IMG/VR virus record: IMGVR_UViG_3300031237_000006
Span: 1 to 52,690 of that record
Direction: 5' to 3' (one strand)
From: a virus
Length of the DNA: 52,690 bases
Shown here: positions 6,893 through 13,844 of the stretch, piece by piece
Layout of the letters: the number at the start of each line of letters is the position of its first letter
Numbering within the stretch: the stretch's first letter is position 1
Notes under the pieces: model-generated
The model's database searches: none
What the model was told of the DNA's origin: nothing
The model's input: the letters and a program-made list of their open reading frames with translations, nothing else
Program-made: the position numbers and the translations under genes

Positions 6893-7380
6893 CCGCGCTC
6901 TATATCATTGGTTCACTCCGTAATGAGCGAGTCCCTGAGATCGCCAGGACTCTCCGTGATGCCGGGTACGATACATTTGACGACTGGCATGCGGGAGGAC
7001 CTGAAGCTGATGACGAGTGGCAGCGATACGAGGGGACGCGAGGACGGACGTACAAGGAAGCCCTCGCCGGATTTCATGCCCGGCATGTGTTCGAGTTTGA
7101 CAAGTACCATCTGGACCGAGCAGACGCCGCTGTACTCGTTCTTCCGGCGGGGAAGAGCGCACACTTAGAACTTGGGTACATGATTGGAAGGGGGAAGGCT
7201 GGATACGTACTATTTGACAAGGAACCAGATAGGTACGACGTAATGTATCTATTTGCTACACAGATTTGTTTCAGTATAGAAGAACTAACACAGGAACTAG
7301 ATCGCATCAGCAAACTAGACACCAAAATTAAGGAGCAAGTTCGCTCCTATCGCAATGCCCCGTGGAATTGGGATCGGTGA
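6889..7380 (+). CDS. Nucleoside 2-deoxyribosyltransferase-like enzyme
   Basis: 163 residues. The N-terminal LYIIGSLRN, the mid DDWHAGGPEADDEW, DRADAAVLVLP (76-86) and SAHLELGYMIGRGK (90-103, Glu94 as likely nucleophile) match the nucleoside 2-deoxyribosyltransferase superfamily. Known members exchange or cleave bases on deoxynucleosides. In a phage this points to nucleotide-pool salvage or modification, or NAD-like nucleotide handling. The last 50 residues are helical and AT-rich. It is coupled to the metallophosphoesterase by ATGA, so the two may act in one pathway. Confidence 0.7.
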   Translation: MTALYIIGSLRNERVPEIARTLRDAGYDTFDDWHAGGPEADDEWQRYEGTRGRTYKEALAGFHARHVFEFDKYHLDRADAAVLVLPAGKSAHLELGYMIGRGKAGYVLFDKEPDRYDVMYLFATQICFSIEELTQELDRISKLDTKIKEQVRSYRNAPWNWDR

Positions 7381-7387
7381 ATACGCT

Positions 7388-7579
7388 ATGGGTAAGCATG
7401 ACACGTTTCTCAAGGGTGATCCGGTCAAGTTCCAGGACCGTACGTTTACGTGGCGGGAAGGGGAAGTCCAGTGCGTCGAGCGCAGCTCGGTCCATGTCTT
7501 GTACCGGGACTCGGCGAAGCGTCAGATGCGGGTTATCGTCCTTCCGACGAAGCGAGTGAAGCCAGCGGTGAAAAACTGA
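7388..7579 (+). CDS. 63-residue beta-rich basic protein
   Basis: Starts at ATG 7388, seven bases after the preceding stop; an upstream in-frame ATG at 7355 would overlap that gene. The pattern KGDPVKFQDRTFTWREGEV...VHVLYRDSAKRQMRVIVLPT suggests a small SH3- or Tudor-like barrel. Ends TGATG with the next gene. Function unknown. Confidence 0.6.
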   Translation: MGKHDTFLKGDPVKFQDRTFTWREGEVQCVERSSVHVLYRDSAKRQMRVIVLPTKRVKPAVKN

Positions 7580-7797
7580 TGAAATCCTACGAGCGTGCCT
7601 TGGAGCAGCGTGGGTATACGCCGTTGATCAGCATCGGCTTCAGGAAGCGGGCAGATGGTGTCCAGACGATCAAGCTGGCGGCGAGCCCCGTTGTCCGCCA
7701 GTTCAGCCCGGCAGACTGGGAGAAGATCCGGGAGACGATCATCGGGGCGCTCGATAGGCTGGTTGAGAGTCCGCTAGATGATCTGGAGTTTGAGTAG
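7579..7797 (+). CDS. 72-residue hypothetical protein
   Basis: ATG 7579 overlaps the previous stop (TGATG). One predicted beta hairpin (TPLISIGFRKRADGVQTIKL) is followed by an acidic helix rich in Ile/Leu. Soluble, near neutral. No family recognised. Confidence 0.55.
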   Translation: MKSYERALEQRGYTPLISIGFRKRADGVQTIKLAASPVVRQFSPADWEKIRETIIGALDRLVESPLDDLEFE

Positions 7798-7799
7798 CG

Positions 7800-8009
7800 A
7801 TGCGCTGGTTCTGGCTCCTGCTCGCAGGGATCTGGTCCGGGGTCGCACTGCTCTATTTCCTCGGCTGCTGGCTTCTCGGGCAATGGCCGTGGCATTTCTG
7901 GAAAGAAGCGTTGCCGGATATGTATGACGGGAAAGAAAGCTATGATCAGTGGGCAACGAAGATGGAACAGGCACGGCGGCTTCAGGCGAAGGAGGAGGAA
8001 GACCAATGA
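7800..8009 (+). CDS. 69-residue single-pass membrane protein
   Basis: N-terminal Trp-rich transmembrane helix (residues 3-28, from FWLLLAGIWSG to LLGQW), then a charged cytoplasmic tail ending in KEEEDQ. Coupled to the next membrane gene by ATGA. The layout resembles small phage inner-membrane proteins; a spanin or holin accessory role is possible but unproven, as lysis candidates lie in the late block. Confidence 0.6.
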   Translation: MRWFWLLLAGIWSGVALLYFLGCWLLGQWPWHFWKEALPDMYDGKESYDQWATKMEQARRLQAKEEEDQ

Positions 8010-8197
8010 TCATATTAGGGATTGGATTGATCTTCTTCACATGGATGATTGCTATTCCTCTTGGGAGAGCAGCGGCACAGTGGGAAGATCGAGCAGGGTA
8101 TGCAAATAAATTATTCACATGGCGGGCTTGGCTACTTATGGGAGTAGGTTTTGTTCCAGCTATTACTGGGGGTCTTCTTCTCATTTATTATCTATGA
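8006..8197 (+). CDS. 63-residue two-pass membrane protein
   Basis: Two hydrophobic helices (residues 2-22 and 41-62) with a short polar loop (AAAQWEDRAGYANK). ATGA junctions on both sides. More AT-rich than its neighbours. It sits between another membrane protein and the oxygenase, so this group may act at the cell envelope. Confidence 0.6.
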   Translation: MIILGIGLIFFTWMIAIPLGRAAAQWEDRAGYANKLFTWRAWLLMGVGFVPAITGGLLLIYYL

Positions 8198-8916
8198 CTA
8201 CAACCTACTGTACGGACCCCTTCGAGCACTGGGTTCTCGACGACTTCCTCCCACCTGACCAAGCCTGGCGAGCGTATGCCCATTTCTACGGGGGAGACGG
8301 CACGTGGACGCACCGGAATCACCTGTACTGCCGGAACAAGGAGACGCGGACTCATGGCCTTCATCCTGACGTGGAGCAGGTTCTTCAGGGACTCGAAGGC
8401 CAAGCTCTCCGGCACTACTTTTCTGTCCTGACAGGACTCCCCGAGCTAGAGGCTGACCCTGACCGCTTCGGCGGGGGACAGCATGTCATTCGACGGGATG
8501 GGTTTCTCGGGATACATGCCGACTTCACGCACCATCCGACGACAGGGATGCGTCGGGCGTTGAACGTACTGATCTACCTGAACGCGCACTGGAAGAAAGG
8601 TGACGGCGGGGAGCTAGAGTTGTGGGCACCGGATATGAGCCGGTGTGTGACGACGGTCGAGCCGTTGTTCAACCGAGCTGTAGTCTTCAAGACCGGGCTG
8701 AAGAGTTTTCATGGTCACCCGGAGCCGTTGCGGGCGGAGGAGCGACGGAGCTTGGCGGTGTATTACTACGTGCCCGTAATCAAGGAACAGGCGCCGCCTG
8801 CTACGCCCTACGCATGGATTGGTGGACCTATTCTCAAGACGACCGACTACCGCCCCCGGCCATGGGAGTACGGACTGAGGATGCGGCGGTGGCTAAGCAA
8901 GAGGATCAAGAGATGA
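8194..8916 (+). CDS. 2-oxoglutarate/Fe(II)-dependent oxygenase (prolyl-hydroxylase type)
   Basis: 240 residues from ATG 8194. The double-stranded beta-helix core shows GIHADF with iron ligands His108 and Asp110, a distal His173 in SFHGHPE, and the 2OG-binding Arg of RRSLAVYYY. GGELELW is typical of the family. Members hydroxylate protein side chains, sugars or small molecules. The genes downstream include a glycosyltransferase, so hydroxylation of a glycan or sugar carrier is a reasonable guess. A role in DNA base hypermodification is a less likely alternative. Confidence 0.8.
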   Translation: MTTTYCTDPFEHWVLDDFLPPDQAWRAYAHFYGGDGTWTHRNHLYCRNKETRTHGLHPDVEQVLQGLEGQALRHYFSVLTGLPELEADPDRFGGGQHVIRRDGFLGIHADFTHHPTTGMRRALNVLIYLNAHWKKGDGGELELWAPDMSRCVTTVEPLFNRAVVFKTGLKSFHGHPEPLRAEERRSLAVYYYVPVIKEQAPPATPYAWIGGPILKTTDYRPRPWEYGLRMRRWLSKRIKR

Positions 8917-9035
8917 GGGTTATATGGCTCGCTGCTGGTGCCCTCTGGGCTCTTGCGTATGTCATAGATGGTGAGCCACATGCTGCCATTGTTGCCACGC
9001 TCTGTTGTGGATTTTATGATCTGTTAAAAAAGTGA
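8913..9035 (+). CDS. 40-residue membrane mini-protein
   Basis: ATG 8913 overlaps the oxygenase stop (ATGA). Almost entirely hydrophobic: MRVIWLAAGALWALAYVIDG, then EPHAAIVATL and a Cys pair before LLKK. Probably two short membrane segments. Its stop overlaps a GTG at 9032 that does not lead to a convincing gene. Confidence 0.5.
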   Translation: MRVIWLAAGALWALAYVIDGEPHAAIVATLCCGFYDLLKK

Positions 9036-9051
9036 CCCCGGAGGAACGTGA

Positions 9052-9210
9052 ATGGTATCCCGTTCTCCGCTATCTCGGGCCGGTGATCGAGTGGGGTATA
9101 CGCTGCTCGTGGTGGCTGCTTTGGTCATGGCGTGGACAGGATGGATGCTGTACCGCGTGTATGAGCGGCAGGGGATGATTCTTTACGTGCTTAACGGGGG
9201 GTGTCTATGA
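9052..9210 (+). CDS. 52-residue single-pass membrane protein
   Basis: ATG 9052 is preceded by GGAGG at a good distance. One transmembrane helix (TLLVVAALVMAWTGWMLYRV), then a short polar tail. The stop overlaps the next start (ATGA). It continues the run of tiny membrane genes around the oxygenase. Confidence 0.55.
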   Translation: MVSRSPLSRAGDRVGYTLLVVAALVMAWTGWMLYRVYERQGMILYVLNGGCL

Positions 9211-9590
9211 GATATACGATTGCTGATTTTCAAGCATGTATCGAGAAGGTGAATCTTCCTTCTCCTATCAAAACTGTCTGGAAAGCGTGGGGACGTGGGC
9301 CTGGAGGGGCTAGGGGGCTTGGTTCGTGGGAAGGTGGATTTCTCTGTACGCTCCAGGATGGAAGCGATGTTTATATCGTCGGGAGCTGTGACTACACCGG
9401 CTGGGGCTGACAGGATGAAGCACAGATTATCCCCGTGCGGGATCGTTATAAATTCAAGTGTTCACGCAGTAAGGACTCACATTACGATAGTTATGATGAA
9501 GACTTTAAAAGTCATGTAGAGGACGAAGAGATCGACAGCGAGCCGATTGATCTCAATAACTGGATCAAATGGGGATGCCCAGAACCATGA
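9207..9590 (+). pseudogene. Phage protein with in-frame TGA at 9408-9410 (DYTGW motif family)
   Basis: The first part, ATG 9207 to TGA 9408-9410, encodes 67 residues ending GSCDYTGWG. The same frame continues from 9411 for 59 good codons to a TGA that overlaps the next start as ATGA. I recall a phage family in which this motif reads CDYTGWDCQ, so the TGA falls where a cysteine is expected and is followed by Gln. Elsewhere in the window TGA is clearly used as a stop. Options are a recent nonsense mutation, stop readthrough (UGA followed by C), or selenocysteine. A small hairpin, ATCCC/GGGAT, lies 19-33 bases after the TGA. Confidence 0.6.
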
Positions 9591-9706
9591 TCCTCGGCAC
9601 CCTCCGGGTCTGCCCACGGTGTCAGCGGCATGTCTATCCGTATCCGACGTGGCGGCCTACGTGGTGGGCATGTCCGCGCTGCGAAGCGGTCTGGGAGGAT
9701 CTGTGA
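9587..9706 (+). CDS. 39-residue zinc-ribbon mini-protein
   Basis: MILGTLRVCPRC, a Tyr/Pro/Trp-rich bridge, then CPRCEAVWEDL: two CPRC knuckles spaced as in a minimal zinc ribbon. ATGA overlap upstream and TGATG overlap downstream. It probably binds nucleic acid or protein; no more can be said. Confidence 0.6.
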   Translation: MILGTLRVCPRCQRHVYPYPTWRPTWWACPRCEAVWEDL

Positions 9707-9810
9707 TGATTCTCTCCAATATCGCCATCTGGTGTTTCGTGCATTTCTTCGCCCGGCATGAGGTACGTGGCGTGACGATCATTGAGTCGATTCGGATGAC
9801 ATGGTGCTGA
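9706..9810 (+). CDS. 34-residue membrane mini-protein
   Basis: ATG 9706 overlaps the previous stop. Hydrophobic N-terminus (ILSNIAIWCFVHFFA), then a charged amphipathic tail ending MTWC. Support is mainly from exact gene packing. Confidence 0.4.
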   Translation: MILSNIAIWCFVHFFARHEVRGVTIIESIRMTWC

Positions 9811-9811
9811 C

Positions 9812-10057
9812 ATGACCACCTCCCGTGATAGATTCTTGGCTCAGCTTGAACGATGCGTCCGGTATCAGAATGAGAATATCACGCTCCCTGATCCTCCACG
9901 CTCTAGTGAGTCAGTGCATGACACGAGCGAGTTCATCCCAATGGACCCGATGGGCAACGGGCAGCCGCAGGTTGAGGTAGAACGTGATGCGGTATGGGGA
10001 TTGAGGCCGCCGGGGGACGATGGACCGTCGGTCGTGGGGGATGGAGGATGGGCATGA
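9812..10057 (+). CDS. 81-residue hypothetical protein
   Basis: Starts one base after the preceding stop. Helical N-terminus (SRDRFLAQLERCVRYQNE), then a low-complexity Pro/Ser/Asp/Gly tail. It ends as ATGA with the glycosyltransferase gene. No family recognised. Confidence 0.5.
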   Translation: MTTSRDRFLAQLERCVRYQNENITLPDPPRSSESVHDTSEFIPMDPMGNGQPQVEVERDAVWGLRPPGDDGPSVVGDGGWA

Positions 10058-10746
10058 TCCACTTCTGCATCGTTACGCTCGGGTCGGATGATCTGGTTGC
10101 TCTCGCGCTCAGGAGTATCGAGAAGTACGTCAGCACGCCGCATTCGGTGACGACGATTCATCTTCCGCTTGACACGGATGATCCGGCAGCGCATGGCCGG
10201 GCGATTGACGAATGGCGGAGACAGACCAAAGGGCTCGTCTGGGCTAATGACATTGTCGTCGTGATGGACCCGGACGTGGCGATCTTGAGCGGGTGGTGGG
10301 AAAAGGAATTGTTGAACGCGTTCAGCGACCTACAGGTCGGGATCTGGGGCGCCGGGTCTAAAGAAGACTTCGGCCCGCGTGTTCATGCGTCAATGATGGC
10401 GATCCGGGGGAGATTGTGGAATACGAGTAAGAAGAGTTTTATCCCAACAGATTCAACTCATCATCCCCGCGAGTGGCGTGATACTGGCGGGCTCTATTGC
10501 CAGAATGCAGTAGATAACCAATGGGCACTCAAACCAGTCGAACGCCGCCCTGATGATTGGGAAGGCTACTCTTGCTGGGCCATGCCGAATACCGGAGGCT
10601 CAGTCCTCCTCTGGACCCACCTCGGCGGGGGTTCACATAGCGACGTAACCCGGATGACGTGGTATCAGCGCATCAGACGGTATCAAGCGATCAGGGAACG
10701 GGAGCGATGGAAACGGCTGGTCAGTGAGCATCTGGGATGTTCCTGA
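10054..10746 (+). CDS. GT-A-fold glycosyltransferase
   Basis: 230 residues from ATG 10054, with GGAGG six bases ahead and an ATGA overlap. It opens with a Rossmann-like strand (IHFCIVTLGS), followed by ALALRSIEKYVS, and has VVVMDPDVAIL at about 70-80, which supplies the DxD-type metal and nucleotide-sugar site. GLYCQ and the WAMPN region may bind the acceptor. Members move a sugar from a nucleotide donor to a glycan, lipid, protein or modified DNA base. It lies between the oxygenase group and a multi-pass membrane protein, which favours envelope glycan work. Confidence 0.7.
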   Translation: MIHFCIVTLGSDDLVALALRSIEKYVSTPHSVTTIHLPLDTDDPAAHGRAIDEWRRQTKGLVWANDIVVVMDPDVAILSGWWEKELLNAFSDLQVGIWGAGSKEDFGPRVHASMMAIRGRLWNTSKKSFIPTDSTHHPREWRDTGGLYCQNAVDNQWALKPVERRPDDWEGYSCWAMPNTGGSVLLWTHLGGGSHSDVTRMTWYQRIRRYQAIRERERWKRLVSEHLGCS

Positions 10747-11642
10747 TCCTGGCTGCCTATATCACCCTCGGCTGCTACTTGATCCGCCGTCTCCCGTGGA
10801 ATGATAGTGAACGGTCCTATCTGGACGTGGACCATATAGAGATGGCACGGCGGTATCGGGAGGAATTCGGAGAGGTCATGCCACGGCGGATGCCATTTCG
10901 GCTTCCGGGGGAATATCTGATCTACGCTTGGGTGCCGAGACACCGGCCGGCACTCGGCCGAGTTGCGGCGCTCATCGTCAGCTCATTCGGCGTCTACCTG
11001 ATGATGGCATATGCGAGCCATCTGGCAGGGCCGAGAGCGGGGCTCATAGCCGGATTGATCGTCCTGTCGAGCCCGACGCTCGTCAGCCTGCTCTGCTCAG
11101 CGAGCTACGTAGCCCCTGTGGCGACCTTGTGGGTCGGGGGCTGGTACGCGCTCGACCTAGGCTGGCCGAGCATTGCACTCGGCTGCGCGGTCCTGCTCGC
11201 CCTGCTCAGGGCCTCGGCGTGGGGGATGAGCCTGGCCCTGCTCGCGTTCTTGCCCTACGGGTATAGTCTGCCTGCTGCCTGGCTGCTCATCGCATATCTC
11301 TGGGGCTGTCAGAGAGAGGTTGTTCTAAGTCAGGGCTGGGCTAGACTGATCCGCCGGGAGCCCTGTCCGGTCTGGGGGATACCCCAGGACGGATGGCACT
11401 ACGGCTTCCGGGTACTCGTGAGGCGTTATGAAGGGCTGATTCCGTGGGTGCTGTTTGCGGTGATTATGGGGGTCTATTCTTCGCAAGGAGCGCGGATATT
11501 AGCTATCACTGCGGTTGTATTCGTAGCCACTCATCTTCCACGGGCGTTGATCCGGCCGAAGTGGACGGTCGGCTATGTACCGGAGTTCCTGCTAGTCGCA
11601 GCAGTCGGAGTAAGCGCCCTACTCGCTCACGCTACTCCCTGA
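10737..11642 (+). CDS. Multi-pass membrane protein, possible GT-C glycosyltransferase-like
   Basis: 301 residues with about seven to eight hydrophobic helices. After the first helix comes a periplasmic-type loop (LPWNDSERSYLDVDH) with acidic residues, as in GT-C enzymes where an Asp near the first loop is catalytic. Short helices rich in Ala/Leu/Gly follow. It overlaps the glycosyltransferase gene by ten bases, so the two are probably made together. The 3' end overlaps the last late gene by 24 bases on the opposite strand. GT-C assignment is tentative; it could be a flippase or polymerase-like protein. Confidence 0.5.
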   Translation: MFLILAAYITLGCYLIRRLPWNDSERSYLDVDHIEMARRYREEFGEVMPRRMPFRLPGEYLIYAWVPRHRPALGRVAALIVSSFGVYLMMAYASHLAGPRAGLIAGLIVLSSPTLVSLLCSASYVAPVATLWVGGWYALDLGWPSIALGCAVLLALLRASAWGMSLALLAFLPYGYSLPAAWLLIAYLWGCQREVVLSQGWARLIRREPCPVWGIPQDGWHYGFRVLVRRYEGLIPWVLFAVIMGVYSSQGARILAITAVVFVATHLPRALIRPKWTVGYVPEFLLVAAVGVSALLAHATP

Positions 11643-12020
11643 GTAATACGCCCACACGTTCCCAGGCCAGTTGGCATTCAGGTTCGCCGGGTCATTCTCG
11701 ACACCGACAGGTGCCCAACGCGAGGACATGAACTTGGTGAACGCCTCAGATAGTCTGCCCTGAGCATCGACCGGCCATTCCTTGAACCGGGCGACGTAGC
11801 GGTACTGGTTATTTCTGACACTCAACGCGGCCACACGAGCCTGCGCTTCGTAGGTGTCAGCGGCTTCGCTCAATACCCCGAACTCACGTCCTGGTCTGCC
11901 ATTCTCTGCCAGGCGGATCGCCGCGAGAAACGCGGCGGGGACGCCGATGTCGGCTGCCGTCCGCAGAATGACGGCCTGTTCCTCCTCAGGCAGATTTGCT
12001 GCCTTCCCTGTCAGCTTCAT
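11619..12020 (-). CDS. Lysozyme/transglycosylase-like protein, endolysin candidate
   Basis: 133 residues from ATG 12020, which has AAGG-type spacing upstream; earlier in-frame starts fall inside the structured leader. AAIRLAENGRPGREFGVLS (about 32-50) carries the likely catalytic Glu in AENG. RVAALSVRNNQYRY and the C-terminal NDPANLNANWPGNV match phage lysozyme-like proteins as I know them. No signal peptide, so export would need the holin candidate just upstream. It is the last gene of the leftward block. It could instead be a virion-associated hydrolase. Confidence 0.6.
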   Translation of the reverse strand: MKLTGKAANLPEEEQAVILRTAADIGVPAAFLAAIRLAENGRPGREFGVLSEAADTYEAQARVAALSVRNNQYRYVARFKEWPVDAQGRLSEAFTKFMSSRWAPVGVENDPANLNANWPGNVWAYYSGSSVSE

Positions 12021-12033
12021 GATATAGTTACCT

Positions 12034-12182
12034 TGCTCGCTGCGGCGTGGTGAGTACACGCGCGCTCTGACCATTAGTCACGGCCGGGGGATTGCTCATG
12101 GCCCTGGTGAGACAACGGGGCGTCGGGTCACCTCCGTGACGCAAGTGTTGCCCGGAGCCGGTTTGAATCCGGCCAGCGAGCA
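12034..12182 (+). ncRNA. tRNA-shaped structured element with large insertion
   Basis: The 149 bases lie in the 163-base gap between the holin and lysozyme candidates. TGCTCGCTG (12034-12042) pairs perfectly with CAGCGAGCA (12174-12182). Directly before the latter is a T-arm-like hairpin, GCCGG-TTTGAAT-CCGGC (12157-12173). Two bases after the 5' strand is a D-arm-like hairpin, GCGT-GGTGAGTAC-ACGC (12045-12061). This is tRNA geometry at both ends, but about 95 bases, including a GTCAC-CTCC-GTGAC hairpin, separate the D-like and T-like arms and no normal anticodon arm is clear. The leftward transcript would carry the complement as the lysozyme leader. Confidence 0.4.
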
Positions 12183-12183
12183 C

Positions 12184-12411
12184 TTATTCAAACACACCAG
12201 TAGCATGATCTCGGACGTGCTCGTCTATCTTGGTTTCGATCCGGTTGACGGTCGTCATCATCGCTTCATGGTTGATGTCTATTTTCTGATCGAGATGGGC
12301 CAGATCATTTGTTCGCATCGTCTGGATCATCTTGAAGATGAACAGGAGTGCCCCGCTGAGCAGGGTGACGATTGCGATGTAGTCAGCGACGGATAACGCG
12401 GGCCAGTTCAC
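12184..12411 (-). CDS. Holin candidate (one transmembrane helix plus coiled coil)
   Basis: 75 residues. Residues 10-31 (ADYIAIVTLLSGALLFIFKM) form one transmembrane helix. The rest is an amphipathic, charged coiled coil (DLAHLDQKIDINHEAM...RIETKIDEHV). Size, topology and place just before the lysozyme candidate suit a single-helix holin. It overlaps the preceding gene by four bases (ATGA). Confidence 0.6.
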   Translation of the reverse strand: MNWPALSVADYIAIVTLLSGALLFIFKMIQTMRTNDLAHLDQKIDINHEAMMTTVNRIETKIDEHVRDHATGVFE

Positions 12412-13844
12412 GGCTTGGCTCCGGGGAACATCAACGGTCCGTATTGCTGGGCCATCGGGCCTACAAGGTCTAGCCCAGCACCAATGCCCTGTGAAGCTCC
12501 AAAGTTCAGCCCAGTTTGCTGACCGGGGCTGATCGCCAAGGGGTTGCCTACGAATCCAGGGCTCCCAAGCTGGAAACGGGCATACGCGGCTCCGGGAAGC
12601 GGAAGCACGCCGGCAAGGGCGGCAGCTTTTCCAGTAGGAGACATTACGTCTTTGCGGCCCATCGTCTCAGGAGAGAGCCGGAGGGCCTTTGCGAGCGACC
12701 AGTAGCCTTCCTCGCCCATCCGGTTCACCCAGTCCTTGCGATTCTTAGCAAGGGCGCCCTGAAGGGCGTCCTGATTGAACGCGGTTCGTGTATGGACCTT
12801 CTTTCCGAAGGCTTTGGGAAGGAGCCCTGACTTCTCTCCGATCAAAGCCATCCCCGCCTCGTAGGCCCCTCTGGAATCATTGAACGTCGTAACAGCCTCT
12901 GGGTGGATCAGGCTCAACTGGCTCTGGAACGCTCTAAGTGACTCCGCATAGAGTTGCTTGGCTTGTGCTCCGGTGATGTTCTCACCGAGAACTTTGTATT
13001 CCTTATGTGGGTGCATCCGCTTGACGGCAGACCCAAAAGCCGTGAGCTGATCTCGCGCTTCCTGCCATTGACCATGTTGTCCAGGTCTATCAGCCCCAAG
13101 CAGCGGGAACTGAATCTTCGTCCCTTGCTGTGCTTTCTGCTCGATCAGACTCCCGATCTTAGCGTCAGCCTGATCCATGAAAGCCCCGAGCTTGGCTTCC
13201 CCGACACTGACAGATCGCCCGGTTTTGGGGTTTTTGACATATCCGTTGACCAGGTTCTCAATGCCTTCAGGCGTCGGAGGTACATCGTTGAACACGCCCT
13301 TGAGCTTAGGATTCTGTTTGAACGCCTGGACCACCTCAGCAGCCCCGATTTTGTCCATCTTGGCTGCTGCCCGATCCATCCCGACCTTGCGGAGAAAGTT
13401 GACCCCAGCGCCGATAGCCTCTCCAGTCAGCCCGGCAGCAGCACCTTGACCAGCGCCCTTAGCTGCCGTCCCGAGACTGAGTTCCCCTTCACCTGCAAGC
13501 GCCCCGGCTGCCCCACCGAGGGCAGCAGCGCCAACCCGAGTTGCTCCACGGGCGATGGGAGAGGCCATTTTTGAGGCGACAGGGCCAGCGCCAAGGGTTG
13601 CGGCAGCAATACCTAATTCCGTCGTATTCTGCGGGACGAGCATCCTGCCAGCTAGTCCGCCCATCGTCTGTCCGAACGCCGATGGCCCACCGAGGACTGT
13701 ACTGACGATCTTAGTCAACGGAGAGGCTACGTAGTCTTCATACGCTTGGCTGACGACAGGCCGACGCGGCTGTACTGTCAGCCCTGCCTGGCCGCTGATC
13801 GCATCCTCAAGTGGCACCAGTCCTGGAGGAAGAGGCTCAGCCAT
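12408..13844 (-). CDS. Internal virion / DNA-ejection protein candidate
   Basis: 478 residues from ATG 13844 (TAATG overlap). After a Pro-rich start, residues 60-160 are Gly/Ala-rich helices (GAAALGGAAGALAGEG type) that could insert into membrane. The middle is helical and charged. The C-terminus is Gly-rich with QQTGLNFGASQG. Such proteins next to other Gln/Ala-rich proteins are typical of the internal or ejection proteins of short-tailed phages. No enzyme motif seen. Confidence 0.55.
   Translation of the reverse strand: MAEPLPPGLVPLEDAISGQAGLTVQPRRPVVSQAYEDYVASPLTKIVSTVLGGPSAFGQTMGGLAGRMLVPQNTTELGIAAATLGAGPVASKMASPIARGATRVGAAALGGAAGALAGEGELSLGTAAKGAGQGAAAGLTGEAIGAGVNFLRKVGMDRAAAKMDKIGAAEVVQAFKQNPKLKGVFNDVPPTPEGIENLVNGYVKNPKTGRSVSVGEAKLGAFMDQADAKIGSLIEQKAQQGTKIQFPLLGADRPGQHGQWQEARDQLTAFGSAVKRMHPHKEYKVLGENITGAQAKQLYAESLRAFQSQLSLIHPEAVTTFNDSRGAYEAGMALIGEKSGLLPKAFGKKVHTRTAFNQDALQGALAKNRKDWVNRMGEEGYWSLAKALRLSPETMGRKDVMSPTGKAAALAGVLPLPGAAYARFQLGSPGFVGNPLAISPGQQTGLNFGASQGIGAGLDLVGPMAQQYGPLMFPGAKP

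Noticed and set aside
9408-9410. Genome-wide recoding of TGA as Trp
   Set aside because: TGA ends most genes here, commonly as ATGA overlaps with the next start, so it is a normal stop in this genome.
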